From the NCBI RefSeq assembly GCF_000725345.1, contig NZ_CP008852.1, forward strand, positions 186,001 through 250,000: a stretch of DNA of 64,000 nt. Direction: 5' to 3'. The stretch comes from Pelosinus sp. UFO1 (GTDB lineage: Bacteria > Bacillota > Negativicutes > DSM-13327). Shown here one piece after another: positions 28,279 through 37,915 of the stretch. Numbering within the stretch: position 1 is the stretch's first letter; each line of letters begins with the position of its first letter. The translations under genes were made by a program, and so were the position numbers. The notes under the pieces are model-generated. The model was not told the DNA's origin. It saw only the letters and a program-made list of their open reading frames with translations, and made no database searches.

Positions 28279-29790
28279 ATGTCCGAAATTACAAGGAAAA
28301 AATTAACATTAATTCCACTGGTTCTAATGATCTTTACATCGGTATTTGGCTTTACCAACATACCTCGATCCTTCTATCTCATGGGTTATAGCGCGATTCC
28401 ATGGTATGTTCTTTCCGCTTGTACTTTTTTCATTCCCTTCGCCTATATGATGGCCGAATATGGTGCCGCCTTTAAAAAAGAAAAGGGTGGGATTTATTCA
28501 TGGATGGAAAAATCAGTAGGAGCCAAGTATGCATTTGTGGGTACCTTTATGTGGTATGCATCTTATGTTGTCTGGATGGTTAACATTAGCTCCTCCATTT
28601 GGATTCCTTTCTCTAACTTTCTTTTCGGCTCTGATATGACATCTACTTGGACAATCTTCGGCTTAAAGGCAACACAAACACTGGGGATCTTAGGAATTAT
28701 GTGGATTTTATCAGTAACCTTTATTGCAACAAAAGGATTGGACAAAATCACCAAATTCACTTCCATAGGTGGTACTGCTGTTGCACTACTTAACGTTGTA
28801 TTGCTACTAGGAGCAGTTACTGTATTTATTGCAAATGGCGGACAGTTTGCCGAGGCAGTGAGCGCAGACGCCTTTACGAATTCCCCTAGTCCTAAATATC
28901 AATCATCTATCTCTATTCTCTCATTCTTAGTATTCGCTCTTTTCGCTTATGGTGGTATCGAAGCCGTTGGTGGTTTGGTCGATGAAACCGAAAAACCAGA
29001 AAAGAACTTTCCAAAAGGAATTATTTTTTCTGCCGGAATTATAGTAATTGGCTATTCTCTAGGAATTTTTCTTTGTGGGATATTTAGCAACTGGAATGAA
29101 GTTCTGTCTTCAAAAGATGTCCATATGGGGAATGTTGCCTATATACTTATGAAAAATCTTGGATATCAAATAGGCCATAGTTTGGGTTATGAAAATTCCA
29201 TTTCCCTGTCATTAGGGATGTGGATGGCCCGATTGGTAGGATTCTCTATGTTTTTAGCCCTTACTGGTGCCTTTTTTACATTGTGTTATGCACCCCTCAA
29301 ACAAATTATAGAAGGTACTCCAGCTAAATTATGGCCTGGGAAAATGGGCGAGGCCACAAATGGAATGCCAATTAACGCGATGTGGATTCAATGCTATATG
29401 ATAATTGCTTTTATTCTACTAATTACTTTTGGCGGTGAGGGTGCATCTAGATTCTTCAATAAATTAATACTTATGACTAACGTAGCCATGACGCTACCGT
29501 ACATGTTTTTGTCTGGCGCATTTGCTCCTTTTAAGAAAAAAACTCACATAGATAAACCTTTTGAAGTATTTAAAACTTACAATAGCGCCTTGATAGCTAG
29601 TGTTGTTGTTACTTTAACGGTTGGCTTTGCTAACATCTTCACCATCATTGAACCAGCAATAAATGGTGATGTTGAATCCACAATTTGGTGTATTGTTGGG
29701 CCTTTATTCTTTAGTATATTAGCAATGATTATGTATTCACGCTATGAGAAAAGAGAAGTATTGGAAGAGACAGTCTCACTCAAACAATAG
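28279..29790 (+). CDS. APC-family amino acid permease, YjeM-like (glutamate/GABA antiporter group)
   Basis: This inner-membrane carrier has 503 residues and about twelve helices. It belongs to the APC superfamily, close to YjeM and the glutamate/GABA antiporter family. The first helix contains FTSVFGFTNIPRSFYLMGY, and GGIEAVGGLVDETEKPEKNFPKG marks the conserved region after helix six. It is the first gene of the sigma54-controlled operon with asparaginase, a porin and two peptide/amide hydrolases, so it probably imports amino acids or their amides. TTGGAGGG precedes the ATG. Confidence 0.87.
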   Translation: MSEITRKKLTLIPLVLMIFTSVFGFTNIPRSFYLMGYSAIPWYVLSACTFFIPFAYMMAEYGAAFKKEKGGIYSWMEKSVGAKYAFVGTFMWYASYVVWMVNISSSIWIPFSNFLFGSDMTSTWTIFGLKATQTLGILGIMWILSVTFIATKGLDKITKFTSIGGTAVALLNVVLLLGAVTVFIANGGQFAEAVSADAFTNSPSPKYQSSISILSFLVFALFAYGGIEAVGGLVDETEKPEKNFPKGIIFSAGIIVIGYSLGIFLCGIFSNWNEVLSSKDVHMGNVAYILMKNLGYQIGHSLGYENSISLSLGMWMARLVGFSMFLALTGAFFTLCYAPLKQIIEGTPAKLWPGKMGEATNGMPINAMWIQCYMIIAFILLITFGGEGASRFFNKLILMTNVAMTLPYMFLSGAFAPFKKKTHIDKPFEVFKTYNSALIASVVVTLTVGFANIFTIIEPAINGDVESTIWCIVGPLFFSILAMIMYSRYEKREVLEETVSLKQ

Positions 29791-29886
29791 TTAGCTAATG
29801 TTTAATGCTCTAGTCTTCAGACCTCCTGAAAAGCAACAAATATCATTCAATTTTAGAGCTAAATTTACTTACAAGGGAGAATTTTC

Positions 29887-30879
29887 ATGAAAAAAAATAT
29901 TGTGATTATTGGTACAGGGGGTACTATTGCTGGCAAAGCATCCTGTTCAACAGAAACGCTTTGCTATACATCGGCGATGGTGTCCATTGACAACCTAATT
30001 CAGGAGGTTCCAGAAATACATAGTATCGCAAACGTAACTGGTGAACAAATATCTCAAGTCGACAGTGGTGATATGACATGTGATTTATGGCTGATGTTAG
30101 CTTTGCGTATTAATGAAATGCTTGCCACCAGTGACGTGGATGGAATCGTGATTACTCACGGGACTGATACACTTGAAGAAACTGCCTATTTATTACATTT
30201 GGTAATAAAAAGTGAAAAACCTGTCGTTCTGGTAGGAGCCATGCGTCCTTTTTCTGCCATGAGTGCCGATGGGCCAATGAATCTTTATAAAGCAGTGACT
30301 TTGGCAGCAAGCAATGCGGCAGTCGGGAAAGGTGTATTAGTTTCTTTGAACAATACGATTAACTGCGGCCGTGAGGTGACTAAGACAAACACATTATTGC
30401 AGGATAGTTTTCAATCCCCCGATGTCGGATATCTAGGTTATTTGCAGGGGGGCGAACCCCATTTTTATCGACTTCCAGCACGTAAACATACTATTTCTTC
30501 GGGTTTTGATGTAACAAAGCTGACAGCGTTACCTCAAGTTGAGATTATTTACGGTTACTTAAATAGCAGTCCATTGCTAGCGGAGGCTGCCGTAGCAACA
30601 GGAGCCAAAGGAATTGTTTATGCTGGTTTAGGGAATGGCAGTATGTCAAAAAACGTAAGAGATGCACTTTCAAACCTTGCAAAGCAAGGTATCGTGATTG
30701 TTAGGAGTACTCGCGTGGCGAGTGGAATTGTTACTCGTAACGGCGCAGTTGATGATGAACTTTATCATTTTGTTGCATCTGATACTTTAAGCCCTCAAAA
30801 AGCGAGAATCCTTCTTATGTTGGCTCTAACACAAACGAATAACTCTACGGAAATACAACGAATGTTTTGGGACTACTAA
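29887..30879 (+). CDS. ansB: L-asparaginase (type II-like fold, no export signal)
   Basis: This enzyme hydrolyses asparagine (possibly glutamine) to aspartate and ammonia. The 330-residue protein has both catalytic Thr motifs, GTGGTIAGKA (Thr near 13) and VITHGTDTLEET (near 92), and the AMRP-S-DGPMNLY block. Its length and sequence resemble the type II enzymes, but there is no signal peptide, so it should act in the cytoplasm after uptake by the adjacent permease. It lies 96 nt downstream of the permease gene. Confidence 0.92.
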   Translation: MKKNIVIIGTGGTIAGKASCSTETLCYTSAMVSIDNLIQEVPEIHSIANVTGEQISQVDSGDMTCDLWLMLALRINEMLATSDVDGIVITHGTDTLEETAYLLHLVIKSEKPVVLVGAMRPFSAMSADGPMNLYKAVTLAASNAAVGKGVLVSLNNTINCGREVTKTNTLLQDSFQSPDVGYLGYLQGGEPHFYRLPARKHTISSGFDVTKLTALPQVEIIYGYLNSSPLLAEAAVATGAKGIVYAGLGNGSMSKNVRDALSNLAKQGIVIVRSTRVASGIVTRNGAVDDELYHFVASDTLSPQKARILLMLALTQTNNSTEIQRMFWDY

Positions 30880-30908
30880 AAAATAGAGAGTAAAAGGGAG
30901 AGAATAAT

Positions 30909-32171
30909 ATGAGAAAAAAATTACTTAAGACCTTAATTTTGGGATCCTTACTGAGCGTGTCAGCCACGGCTTTTGCCGCCAATCCTTTCGAACTTGTGCC
31001 GACGAGTAACTGGACTTACGATGCAATCGACAAACTCGTTCAAGCTGGTGTTTATGAAGGATATAGGGACATGAATTTTAGTAAACAGCAAACTTTTACC
31101 CGTTATGAATTGGCTACCTTTGTAGGCAAGGCAATGGCGAATCAAAATAAGGCGGATACAGAGCAAAAAGCCACTATTAATAAATTAGCCACAGAATTTA
31201 AGGTTGAACTAGGCAATCTCGGAGTTTATTCTTTGGCAACAACACCAGCAACAACACCAGCTACCGCACCTGCCGTTGCCCGCGTTGATAAAGTTAAGAT
31301 TTCCGGTGATACTCGTTTTCGTTATGAGCATACAAAAAGCACTAAATTCTCGGATGATGTAAACTTTAGAACAAGATTTAACGTTGATGTGGATCTGGAC
31401 GACACCTGGAAGTTTCGTACTCGCTTCGTTAATAGTAACAATATTACTGCATATGATGGTAATGACGACAGTGGAAGTTCGACTACAAAAGTCGATTTAT
31501 CCTTTGTAAAAGGTACCGTTGGTGATGTTGGAGTATCCCTTGGCAGATTGCCGTTAGCATTGGGGAAAGGTATGTTAGTAGATACTGATAAAAATTGGAA
31601 TGGAGCTAAGTTTGATTTTGGCGATAAGATCAAAGCTCAGGTCGGTTATGCACGAGCAGGGGATAAGAAAAAAGCAAAGTACTTCTTTACCGATGTTACA
31701 ACCAATTTAACTAAAGATCTCGACGTTACCGCATCCTATTTAAAGGATTCTGGCACTAAAATAGATGCTGCCGAATATAAGGCTTGGACAGCTGGGTTTG
31801 GCTATAATGGGCTTAAGAATCTTGCGGTAGTTGGTGAGTATGGTAAAAACAGTGTTAAAAGTGCCAAAGCATGGATGACGGGGCTGACTTTCAGACAAGC
31901 TGATCGTAAAAAAGTAGGTTCTTGGAGTGCAAGTACTATTTACAGAAAGGCAGCGCCAGGATTTGATCCACAATATTGGAGTACAGTAGATGCCTCCTAT
32001 GCTGTGGAAAACAGTGCCATGGACGATATTCAAGGCATTGAATATGCTGTAGATTATGTTCCGATGAAAGGTGCAATACTTCATGTAAGTTATGGTGATA
32101 TGAAAAATTATGCTGGAGATAGCAGCGATAATCGCCAATATTTTATCAGTAACCTTAGCTATAAATTCTAG
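30909..32171 (+). CDS. SLH-domain outer-membrane porin (OmpM-like)
   Basis: This is a 420-residue outer-membrane channel. A signal peptide ends near SATAFAA (about 24). One SLH domain (about 28-75, WTYDAIDKLVQAGVYEGYRD and FTRYELATFVGKAM) anchors the protein to the peptidoglycan-linked polymer. A Thr/Pro/Ala linker (TTPATTPATAP) follows, then a beta barrel rich in alternating strands that ends in the aromatic SNLSYKF. This plan is typical of Negativicutes. Its place inside the asparaginase operon suggests a dedicated entry channel for peptides or amides. Confidence 0.9.
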   Translation: MRKKLLKTLILGSLLSVSATAFAANPFELVPTSNWTYDAIDKLVQAGVYEGYRDMNFSKQQTFTRYELATFVGKAMANQNKADTEQKATINKLATEFKVELGNLGVYSLATTPATTPATAPAVARVDKVKISGDTRFRYEHTKSTKFSDDVNFRTRFNVDVDLDDTWKFRTRFVNSNNITAYDGNDDSGSSTTKVDLSFVKGTVGDVGVSLGRLPLALGKGMLVDTDKNWNGAKFDFGDKIKAQVGYARAGDKKKAKYFFTDVTTNLTKDLDVTASYLKDSGTKIDAAEYKAWTAGFGYNGLKNLAVVGEYGKNSVKSAKAWMTGLTFRQADRKKVGSWSASTIYRKAAPGFDPQYWSTVDASYAVENSAMDDIQGIEYAVDYVPMKGAILHVSYGDMKNYAGDSSDNRQYFISNLSYKF

Positions 32172-32230
32172 TAAAAATCACGTTACATAAAGAGCCAGAT
32201 GCGCTTACGTAACGTAGAGGAGGAGTTATT

Positions 32231-33343
32231 TTGGACCAGAGAATTCGAGAGCTAGCCAAAAACTTAATTGGCTATTCGACCAATCTGCAAAAGGGCGAGA
32301 AAATTTTAATTGAAATGTTTGATGATGGATTACCATTAACAAAGGCCTTGGTAGAAGAGGTATACCGGGTAGGGGGAATTCCTTTTGTCACGGTAAAAAA
32401 CAATAAAGTGATCCGAGAACTATTAAAAGATGCCACCATTGATCAGTTGACGATGATTGCAGAATGGGAAGCAGCACGTATGAGCGGTATGGATGCGTAT
32501 ATCGGGATTAGAGCTGCAGAGAATAGCAGTGAGTTAGCTGATATTTCATCAGAAAAAATACAGCTTTATCAAAAATACTGGAACAAACCAGTGCACACAG
32601 ATATCCGTGTTCCCAAAACAAAATGGTGTGTTCTTCGTTACCCCAATAATGCTATGGCTCAGTTAGCAAATACTAGTCTAGAAACTTTTGAGGACTTTTA
32701 TTTCAATGTATGTAATTTGAACTATGGGAAAATGGCGAAAGCAATGGACCCTCTGATTGAATTAATCCATAAGACTGACAAAGTACGGATCATTGGCCCT
32801 GGTACCGACCTGAAATTTTCGATAAAAGGTATCCCAGCGATAAAATGTTCAGGTAGTAGGAATATTCCAGATGGTGAAGTATATACTGCGCCGATAAAGG
32901 ATTCAATAAATGGCTACCTTTCCTATAATACTCCTTCTATTCAAGGTGGTTTCACTTACGAGAATATCCGCTTTGAGTTTATCAACGGGAAAATTGAAAA
33001 AGCCACTGCAAATGATAACGAAAAAATTAATCAACTGCTGGATACGGATGAGGGAGCGCGCTATATCGGTGAATTTGCTTTAGGTGTAAATCCCTATATT
33101 ACAGATCCAATGAAAGATACACTGTTTGATGAAAAAATTAAAGGAAGCTTTCACTTCACTCCCGGAAATGCTTATGATAATGCCTTCAATGGCAACCGAT
33201 CCGCCATACACTGGGATATAGTATGTATCCAGACTCCCGAATACGGTGGTGGTGAAATATGGTTTGATGATCGGCTGATTCGTAAAGATGGAATCTTTGT
33301 TATTGCCGAACTAAAAGGCTTAAATCCAGAAAATTTGATATAA
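32231..33343 (+). CDS. M29-family (thermophilic type) metallo-aminopeptidase
   Basis: This cytoplasmic aminopeptidase has 370 residues. The family signature regions are present: GEKILIEMFDDG near the start, the Glu-containing IPDGEVYTAP (about 215-225), and the His/Asp residues of GNAYDNAFNGN and AIHWDIV near 315-330. The TTG start follows GAGGAGG. A 7-bp ACGTTAC/GTAACGT hairpin (32180-32215) separates it from the porin and may alter relative expression. It probably releases amino acids from imported peptides for the rest of the operon. Confidence 0.88.
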   Translation: MDQRIRELAKNLIGYSTNLQKGEKILIEMFDDGLPLTKALVEEVYRVGGIPFVTVKNNKVIRELLKDATIDQLTMIAEWEAARMSGMDAYIGIRAAENSSELADISSEKIQLYQKYWNKPVHTDIRVPKTKWCVLRYPNNAMAQLANTSLETFEDFYFNVCNLNYGKMAKAMDPLIELIHKTDKVRIIGPGTDLKFSIKGIPAIKCSGSRNIPDGEVYTAPIKDSINGYLSYNTPSIQGGFTYENIRFEFINGKIEKATANDNEKINQLLDTDEGARYIGEFALGVNPYITDPMKDTLFDEKIKGSFHFTPGNAYDNAFNGNRSAIHWDIVCIQTPEYGGGEIWFDDRLIRKDGIFVIAELKGLNPENLI

Positions 33344-33439
33344 GAGAAAATACCTCCCGATAGCACAGTGAAAAATCCTCGAATCTTTCTTGTGTTGATA
33401 TGTTACGAGAGGATATATATTTCAAGGAGGATTTTAGAT

Positions 33440-34174
33440 GTGGTTATCCCAGTAATCGGTATTTCTGCCAGTATGTTGGTTACAGAAGACGGATCTTGTC
33501 TTGGCAATGAACAAGCCTATGTCAATAAACATTATGTAAGGGCATTAACTTCTGTAGGAGCGGCACCTTTGTTACTGCCAATCGTTGAGATGAATGATTC
33601 CCTTATTAAAGTTCAATTACAACAGATTGATGGCCTGCTACTTTCTGGCGGTTATGATGTAAATCCACTTTTGTATGGGGAAGAACCATTACCTGAACTT
33701 GAGTACATTCTTCCAGAAAGAGATGAATATGAGATTAAATTGATTCATATGGCCCTTGCCATGAAGAAACCTGTTCTTGGTATTTGCCGAGGAATGCAAA
33801 TCATTAATGTTGCTTGCGGCGGCACCTTGTATCAAGACCTGAGCCAATATTCACTAAAACACTTTAAGCATCAACAAAAAAGCAAAACCGATACTGCCAG
33901 TCATACTGTAGAGTTTATTCCCAATACTAAGCTACGCAATATCATGAACGTAGATGCTACTAAAATTAATACCTTTCACCACCAGGCCATTAAAGATCTG
34001 GCTCCTGGTTTTGTTATCAATGCTAAGGCAAAGGATGGTATTATCGAAGGTTTTGAAAGAATAGGAGACGATTTTGTCATCGGATTGCAATGGCATCCTG
34101 AAATGATGATGGAAAGAGATGCTTCCATGCAGGAAATCTTTCGCAGCTTTATTGATTTTGCCAAATTAGCATGA
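33440..34174 (+). CDS. Gamma-glutamyl-gamma-aminobutyrate hydrolase family protein (peptidase C26)
   Basis: This is a class I glutamine amidotransferase-like hydrolase, 244 residues, of the PuuD group. The nucleophile Cys is in GICRGMQI (about 116), and the His/Glu partners are in QWHPEMM (about 217). GTG 33440 is chosen because CAAGGAGG lies 9 nt upstream; the longer frame upstream has no ribosome site. As the last gene of the operon it may free glutamate from gamma-glutamyl compounds. Confidence 0.88.
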   Translation: MVIPVIGISASMLVTEDGSCLGNEQAYVNKHYVRALTSVGAAPLLLPIVEMNDSLIKVQLQQIDGLLLSGGYDVNPLLYGEEPLPELEYILPERDEYEIKLIHMALAMKKPVLGICRGMQIINVACGGTLYQDLSQYSLKHFKHQQKSKTDTASHTVEFIPNTKLRNIMNVDATKINTFHHQAIKDLAPGFVINAKAKDGIIEGFERIGDDFVIGLQWHPEMMMERDASMQEIFRSFIDFAKLA

Positions 34175-34240
34175 GAAATAGTTCCAAATTAGTCCTTGCC
34201 CTTATTAAAACAGCAGCAACAATGAGAAAATAACTATAAT

Positions 34241-34290
34241 AAATTCCTGCAAAAGCTCAAATGAGAATTTGCAGGAATTCTTTATTTTTT
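34241..34290 (+). terminator. Intrinsic terminator of the amide/peptide operon
   Basis: AATTCCTGCAAA (34242-34253) pairs with TTTGCAGGAATT (34268-34279) and is followed by a T-rich tract. The rest of 34175-34480 holds no gene. Confidence 0.9.
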
Positions 34291-34480
34291 AAGCGTTAGA
34301 TGATGTTTCAGCCATTGTATAGAGAATAGATACTAAATCCTAATTTGCATATTCTTTCGAACTGTTATAAAATTAATAAATTAAGGAAGATATAAAATTG
34401 GTTTAGATTCGTTTATATTTCAGCGGATCAACTGAACCCTTTACATATGGGAAAACTATCAGTAAGATAGGAGTGATCTA

Positions 34481-35167
34481 GTGAGTAGCGAAGATTCTGA
34501 AAATAAATCCGGTTTTTACTTTGGAGCTCAGAATTCCAATAATAGTTCTTCTAGTAACGGTTTGGGATTAGAAATTTCAAATAGTACTTCTAGTAGCGGC
34601 TTTGGTGTAGAGACTCCCAGTAAGGATCCGAATAGCAATTACGGGGGAATTTCAAGAAACGAAGCTGGGGTAGATTCATTTTTAAATATGTTAAATATGA
34701 ATCATGGTAATACAAAAGGAATTGCTGGAGGAGAAGCTTATTTAGGAACTATTACTAGTTCTTATGATTATGATGATGATTCTATAGAAGATTTGTGTGA
34801 TGAAATTGAAATTGATAATGGTGAGAGCTGGATTGAGCGTGGGAGTATATTTGGATCGGCAATTAAAATAGTTACAGACTTTTATAATAAATTCTTCTCA
34901 GCAGAAACACAGAGTATTGGAAAAGTTATTGGAGATATAGATAAAACAATAGCATCGGCAATCGAAGAGGTTTCAAGTGGGGGTTGGGATAAGTCCTACA
35001 GAAACATTCAATTAGATGGTTGCATCGGGGCGAGTATAGCAGAGTCTTCTGATGAAACAGAGATACGTTTCATCGGAAAGGATACGAATGGAATTAAGCT
35101 TAATGGTTCGGTAGGGGAAATTTTAAGTGCTAGTGGTGACGGGGTAGATAAATCGGGTAGTGAATAG
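34481..35167 (+). CDS. Hypothetical Ser/Asn/Gly-rich acidic protein, candidate secreted substrate
   Basis: The 228-residue protein is not recognised. Residues 1-60 are low complexity (Ser, Asn, Gly), 95-110 are strongly acidic (YDYDDDSIEDLCDEIE), and the C-terminal end is Gly/Ser/Asp-rich. There is no signal peptide, membrane helix or RTX nonapeptide repeat. The GTG start follows ATAGGAG. It lies upstream of the type I secretion genes and convergent with the Imm74-like gene, so it may be a signal-peptide-less cargo of that exporter; this is inference from position and composition. Confidence 0.65.
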   Translation: MSSEDSENKSGFYFGAQNSNNSSSSNGLGLEISNSTSSSGFGVETPSKDPNSNYGGISRNEAGVDSFLNMLNMNHGNTKGIAGGEAYLGTITSSYDYDDDSIEDLCDEIEIDNGESWIERGSIFGSAIKIVTDFYNKFFSAETQSIGKVIGDIDKTIASAIEEVSSGGWDKSYRNIQLDGCIGASIAESSDETEIRFIGKDTNGIKLNGSVGEILSASGDGVDKSGSE

Positions 35168-35176
35168 ATAGTTTCA

Positions 35177-35404
35177 CTAATTAAATCTTATTTTAAAGTT
35201 GGAATTCTTAGTCTCCTTAATTAAACATCTGATTAGTTCAGCTTTTATCCTCTCTTCAATTTGGATTGATTCATAGGGTGGTTCCCAGTACTTCATTGTA
35301 TCTGTATAAGCAAGGAAGCCATCGATGAGCATTTCTCCTTGAATATTTGCTGCTCTACCTGCTATCTCCACCCTCAGGTTAGATGTTGTTGCTATTACTT
35401 CCAT
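35177..35404 (-). CDS. Small protein resembling immunity protein Imm74
   Basis: The 75-residue protein reads like the Imm74 immunity-protein family: NLRVEIAGRAANIQGEML, then GFLAYTDTMKYWEPPYE, then a charged helix IEERIKAELIRCLIK. The family call is from memory of its GR-IQGEM and WEPPY signatures and needs a profile search. It is cytoplasmic by appearance. Its ATG is about 45 nt downstream of a Pho-box-like promoter on the same strand, and it is convergent with the candidate exported protein, ending 9 nt from it. Confidence 0.65.
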   Translation of the reverse strand: MEVIATTSNLRVEIAGRAANIQGEMLIDGFLAYTDTMKYWEPPYESIQIEERIKAELIRCLIKETKNSNFKIRFN

Positions 35405-35445
35405 TTCATTTCACCTCATAAATACAATATTTTCTCTCTAGTAAT

Positions 35446-35478
35446 AAGATACAGGAAAAGTATGACACAATAATGACA
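35446..35478 (-). promoter_or_regulatory. Pho-box-like promoter, copy 2 (leftward)
   Basis: On the minus strand TGTCA starts at 35478 and again at 35467 (11-bp spacing), and TATCTT starts 16 nt after the second repeat at 35451. It faces the Imm74-like gene. Confidence 0.6.
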
Positions 35479-35527
35479 AATCAGTTTATTTGCTTGGTGA
35501 TTATAGATAAAACGGTAATTAAAAAAT

Positions 35528-35580
35528 AAATTGCTACCTTTCAGTAAATGTACTCAAAGATAGCAATTTCTTTTTTTTTA
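35528..35580. terminator. Intrinsic terminator between opposed transcription units
   Basis: AAATTGCTA (35528-35536) pairs with TAGCAATTT (35561-35569), with a further short CTTT/AAAG stem and a run of nine T. The opposite side is also A/T-rich, so it may work both ways. Confidence 0.7.
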
Positions 35581-35764
35581 TTTTTGTATATGAAGAAATG
35601 TCGTAAAATGTTGTTCGAAAAGTCTTGCTATAGCGCAAAATATGTGACAGAATCTATAATCATATGGAACTTATTTGAAATAACGACAAAAAATAACACA
35701 AGACTATGATGAATGATAGTTGAAAATACGATATATATGTAAGCGCAAAAGGAAAGGAATAGTG

Positions 35765-37915
35765 ATGGACGATATAACGATGGAAAAGAGAAAGTCAACA
35801 TATGCAAGCACTGCGAAAACCTGTTTAGCAGTAGTAGCAAAAGGATTTGGGATACCAATCGACGAGGAAGCTTTATCAAATAAATATGGAATTAATGAAG
35901 ATCTAGCCGATCCGAAGGATTTAATAAAAGCTGCAAAAAAGATTCAACTTAAGGCGAAAATGTTAAAACCAGGGAAGACGGGACTATCTGCGCTTCCTAT
36001 TCCTGCAATAGCGATTCGAAATGATGGAACTTATGTAGTTATTGGAGAAAACAATTCTAAAAAAATACTACTATTTGATCCTGAGCATGGACATTCCATT
36101 GTAATCCCATTAGAAGATTTTCTGAGTAATTGGACTGGAGAAGTTATCGTTTTTAAACGGTCTTTTAATTTAAAAGACATTAGTAGGCAATTCAATTTGA
36201 CATGGTTTATACCTGTTGTAGTTCGCTATAAAAGATATTTCCTAGAAATTTTAGGAGCAGCATTTCTTTTTCAGCTTTTTGGCTTGGTAGCACCTTTATG
36301 TACCCAAGTGATTATTGATAAAGTAATTGTAAATAAAGGGAACATCACTTTAAATGTGCTTGTAGTAGGGATGGTATTCGTTGTTTTATTTCAAACGGTA
36401 ATGAATTTGATAAGAACCTATCTATTTACGCATACCACAAATAAAATTGATGTAATTTTAGGCAATAGAATGTTTCGCCACTTGATGAATCTACCAATAC
36501 AATTTTTTGAAACAAGGCGGGTCGGAGATACTCTTATGAGAGTATCCGCTTTAAATAATATTCGTGAATTTTTAACAGGTACTGCAGTAACTGTGTTGAT
36601 TGACTTATGTTTTTCTATAGTATTTTTCGCTGTAATGTTTTATTATAGTGTACCTTTGACTTTAATTGCTATTGCTGCAATACCCCTTCAATTGCTAACC
36701 AATATTCTCGGCACGCCTATTTTTCAAAGAAGGCTGCAAGATTCTTGGAACGCTAGTGCAGAGAACAATGCTTTTCTTGTAGAGGCGATAACAGGTATTC
36801 ATACAGTAAAGTCTCTGGCAGTAGAGCCACAGTTTAAGTATAGATGGGAAAGAATGGTGGCAAGAAGTGTTAGTACCAATTTGGACAAAGCGCAGTTTAG
36901 TGTTGTATTAAATAATGGGGGAAGTTTTATACAGAAGTTATTTAGCTACCTAATTATTTGGTTTGGTGGTTTTATGGTGATTGATGGATCGGTAACAATT
37001 GGTCAATTTATCGCTTTTCAGATGATGGCAAATCAGGCTGGTGCACCTTTATTACGCTTGGTTGGGATGTGGCAATCCTTTCAACAAACAAAGTTGGCTG
37101 TTACAAGAATCGGAGATATATTAAATGCAGTACCAGAACCAACATGTTTACCGGATGCGATTCGATTGCCAGAAATAAAGGGAGAAATAAGGCTTGAAAA
37201 TATAACTTTTCGCTACTATATCGAGAGTGACAAGGTTTTGCGTCAAGTTAATTTACACGTAAAATCAGGCATGAAAGTAGGTATAGTAGGACGATCCGGT
37301 TCGGGAAAAAGTACCTTAACCAAAATTATTCAACGATTATACGCGCCTGAAGTTGGCAGAGTTTTAATTGATAATGTGGATATAGCGCAAGCTGATCCAG
37401 CTTGGTTAAGACCGCAAATTGGTGTAGTGTTACAAGATAACTACCTGTTCAATGGCAGTGTACGAGAAAATATAGCTCTTGCCCGCCAAGGTGTAAGTAT
37501 GAAAGAGATTAATGAGGCGGCTAGACTTGCCGGTGCTCATGAGTTTATTCTCGATCTTCCAGAAGGCTATGATACTCTTGTAGGGGAACGCGGTGCTACT
37601 TTATCTGGTGGTCAGCGTCAGCGGATTGCCATTGCCCGGGCACTGATTTCCGATCCGAAAATTGTTATATTTGATGAAGCTACAAGCGCATTAGATTATC
37701 AGTCTGAAAAGATAATCATGGGAAATATTGATCAGATTGCTGCTGGACGTACTATGTTCATCATTGCTCACCGTCTGGCAAATGTTAAAAATTGCGACCT
37801 AATTGTTGTTATGGAACGCGGTAAAATCATAGAACAAGGAACACATGATGAACTTATAGGTCTAAGAGGCATGTATTATAATCTCTATCAACAACAAGGA
37901 GACAGCCATGTTTAA
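35765..37915 (+). CDS. Type I secretion ABC transporter, HlyB/LapB-like (first copy)
   Basis: The 716-residue fused membrane/ATPase exporter has an N-terminal C39-like domain (about 10-130). It lacks the catalytic Cys of true C39 peptidases (KSTYASTAKTCLAVV), so it should bind cargo rather than cut a double-glycine leader. Six helices follow (about 155-440). The ATPase has GRSGSGKST (about 510), LSGGQRQRIAIARAL, IFDEATSALD and the H-loop IIAHR. ATG 35765 follows GGAAAGGA. It overlaps the HlyD gene by 8 nt. A second transporter lies on the other side of hlyD. Confidence 0.9.
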   Translation: MDDITMEKRKSTYASTAKTCLAVVAKGFGIPIDEEALSNKYGINEDLADPKDLIKAAKKIQLKAKMLKPGKTGLSALPIPAIAIRNDGTYVVIGENNSKKILLFDPEHGHSIVIPLEDFLSNWTGEVIVFKRSFNLKDISRQFNLTWFIPVVVRYKRYFLEILGAAFLFQLFGLVAPLCTQVIIDKVIVNKGNITLNVLVVGMVFVVLFQTVMNLIRTYLFTHTTNKIDVILGNRMFRHLMNLPIQFFETRRVGDTLMRVSALNNIREFLTGTAVTVLIDLCFSIVFFAVMFYYSVPLTLIAIAAIPLQLLTNILGTPIFQRRLQDSWNASAENNAFLVEAITGIHTVKSLAVEPQFKYRWERMVARSVSTNLDKAQFSVVLNNGGSFIQKLFSYLIIWFGGFMVIDGSVTIGQFIAFQMMANQAGAPLLRLVGMWQSFQQTKLAVTRIGDILNAVPEPTCLPDAIRLPEIKGEIRLENITFRYYIESDKVLRQVNLHVKSGMKVGIVGRSGSGKSTLTKIIQRLYAPEVGRVLIDNVDIAQADPAWLRPQIGVVLQDNYLFNGSVRENIALARQGVSMKEINEAARLAGAHEFILDLPEGYDTLVGERGATLSGGQRQRIAIARALISDPKIVIFDEATSALDYQSEKIIMGNIDQIAAGRTMFIIAHRLANVKNCDLIVVMERGKIIEQGTHDELIGLRGMYYNLYQQQGDSHV

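Larger units (their letters stand above)
35405..35764. other. Intergenic region before the type I secretion genes
   Basis: It contains the leftward Pho-box-like promoter (35446-35478) and a bidirectional terminator (35528-35580). The segment 35581-35764 must hold the promoter of the secretion operon, but no convincing -35/-10 pair was found. Confidence 0.5.

Noticed and set aside
35628-35879. 83-codon minus-strand frame opposite the first secretion transporter
   Set aside because: Hydrophobic by chance as the complement of A-rich leader and coding sequence, with no ribosome site.
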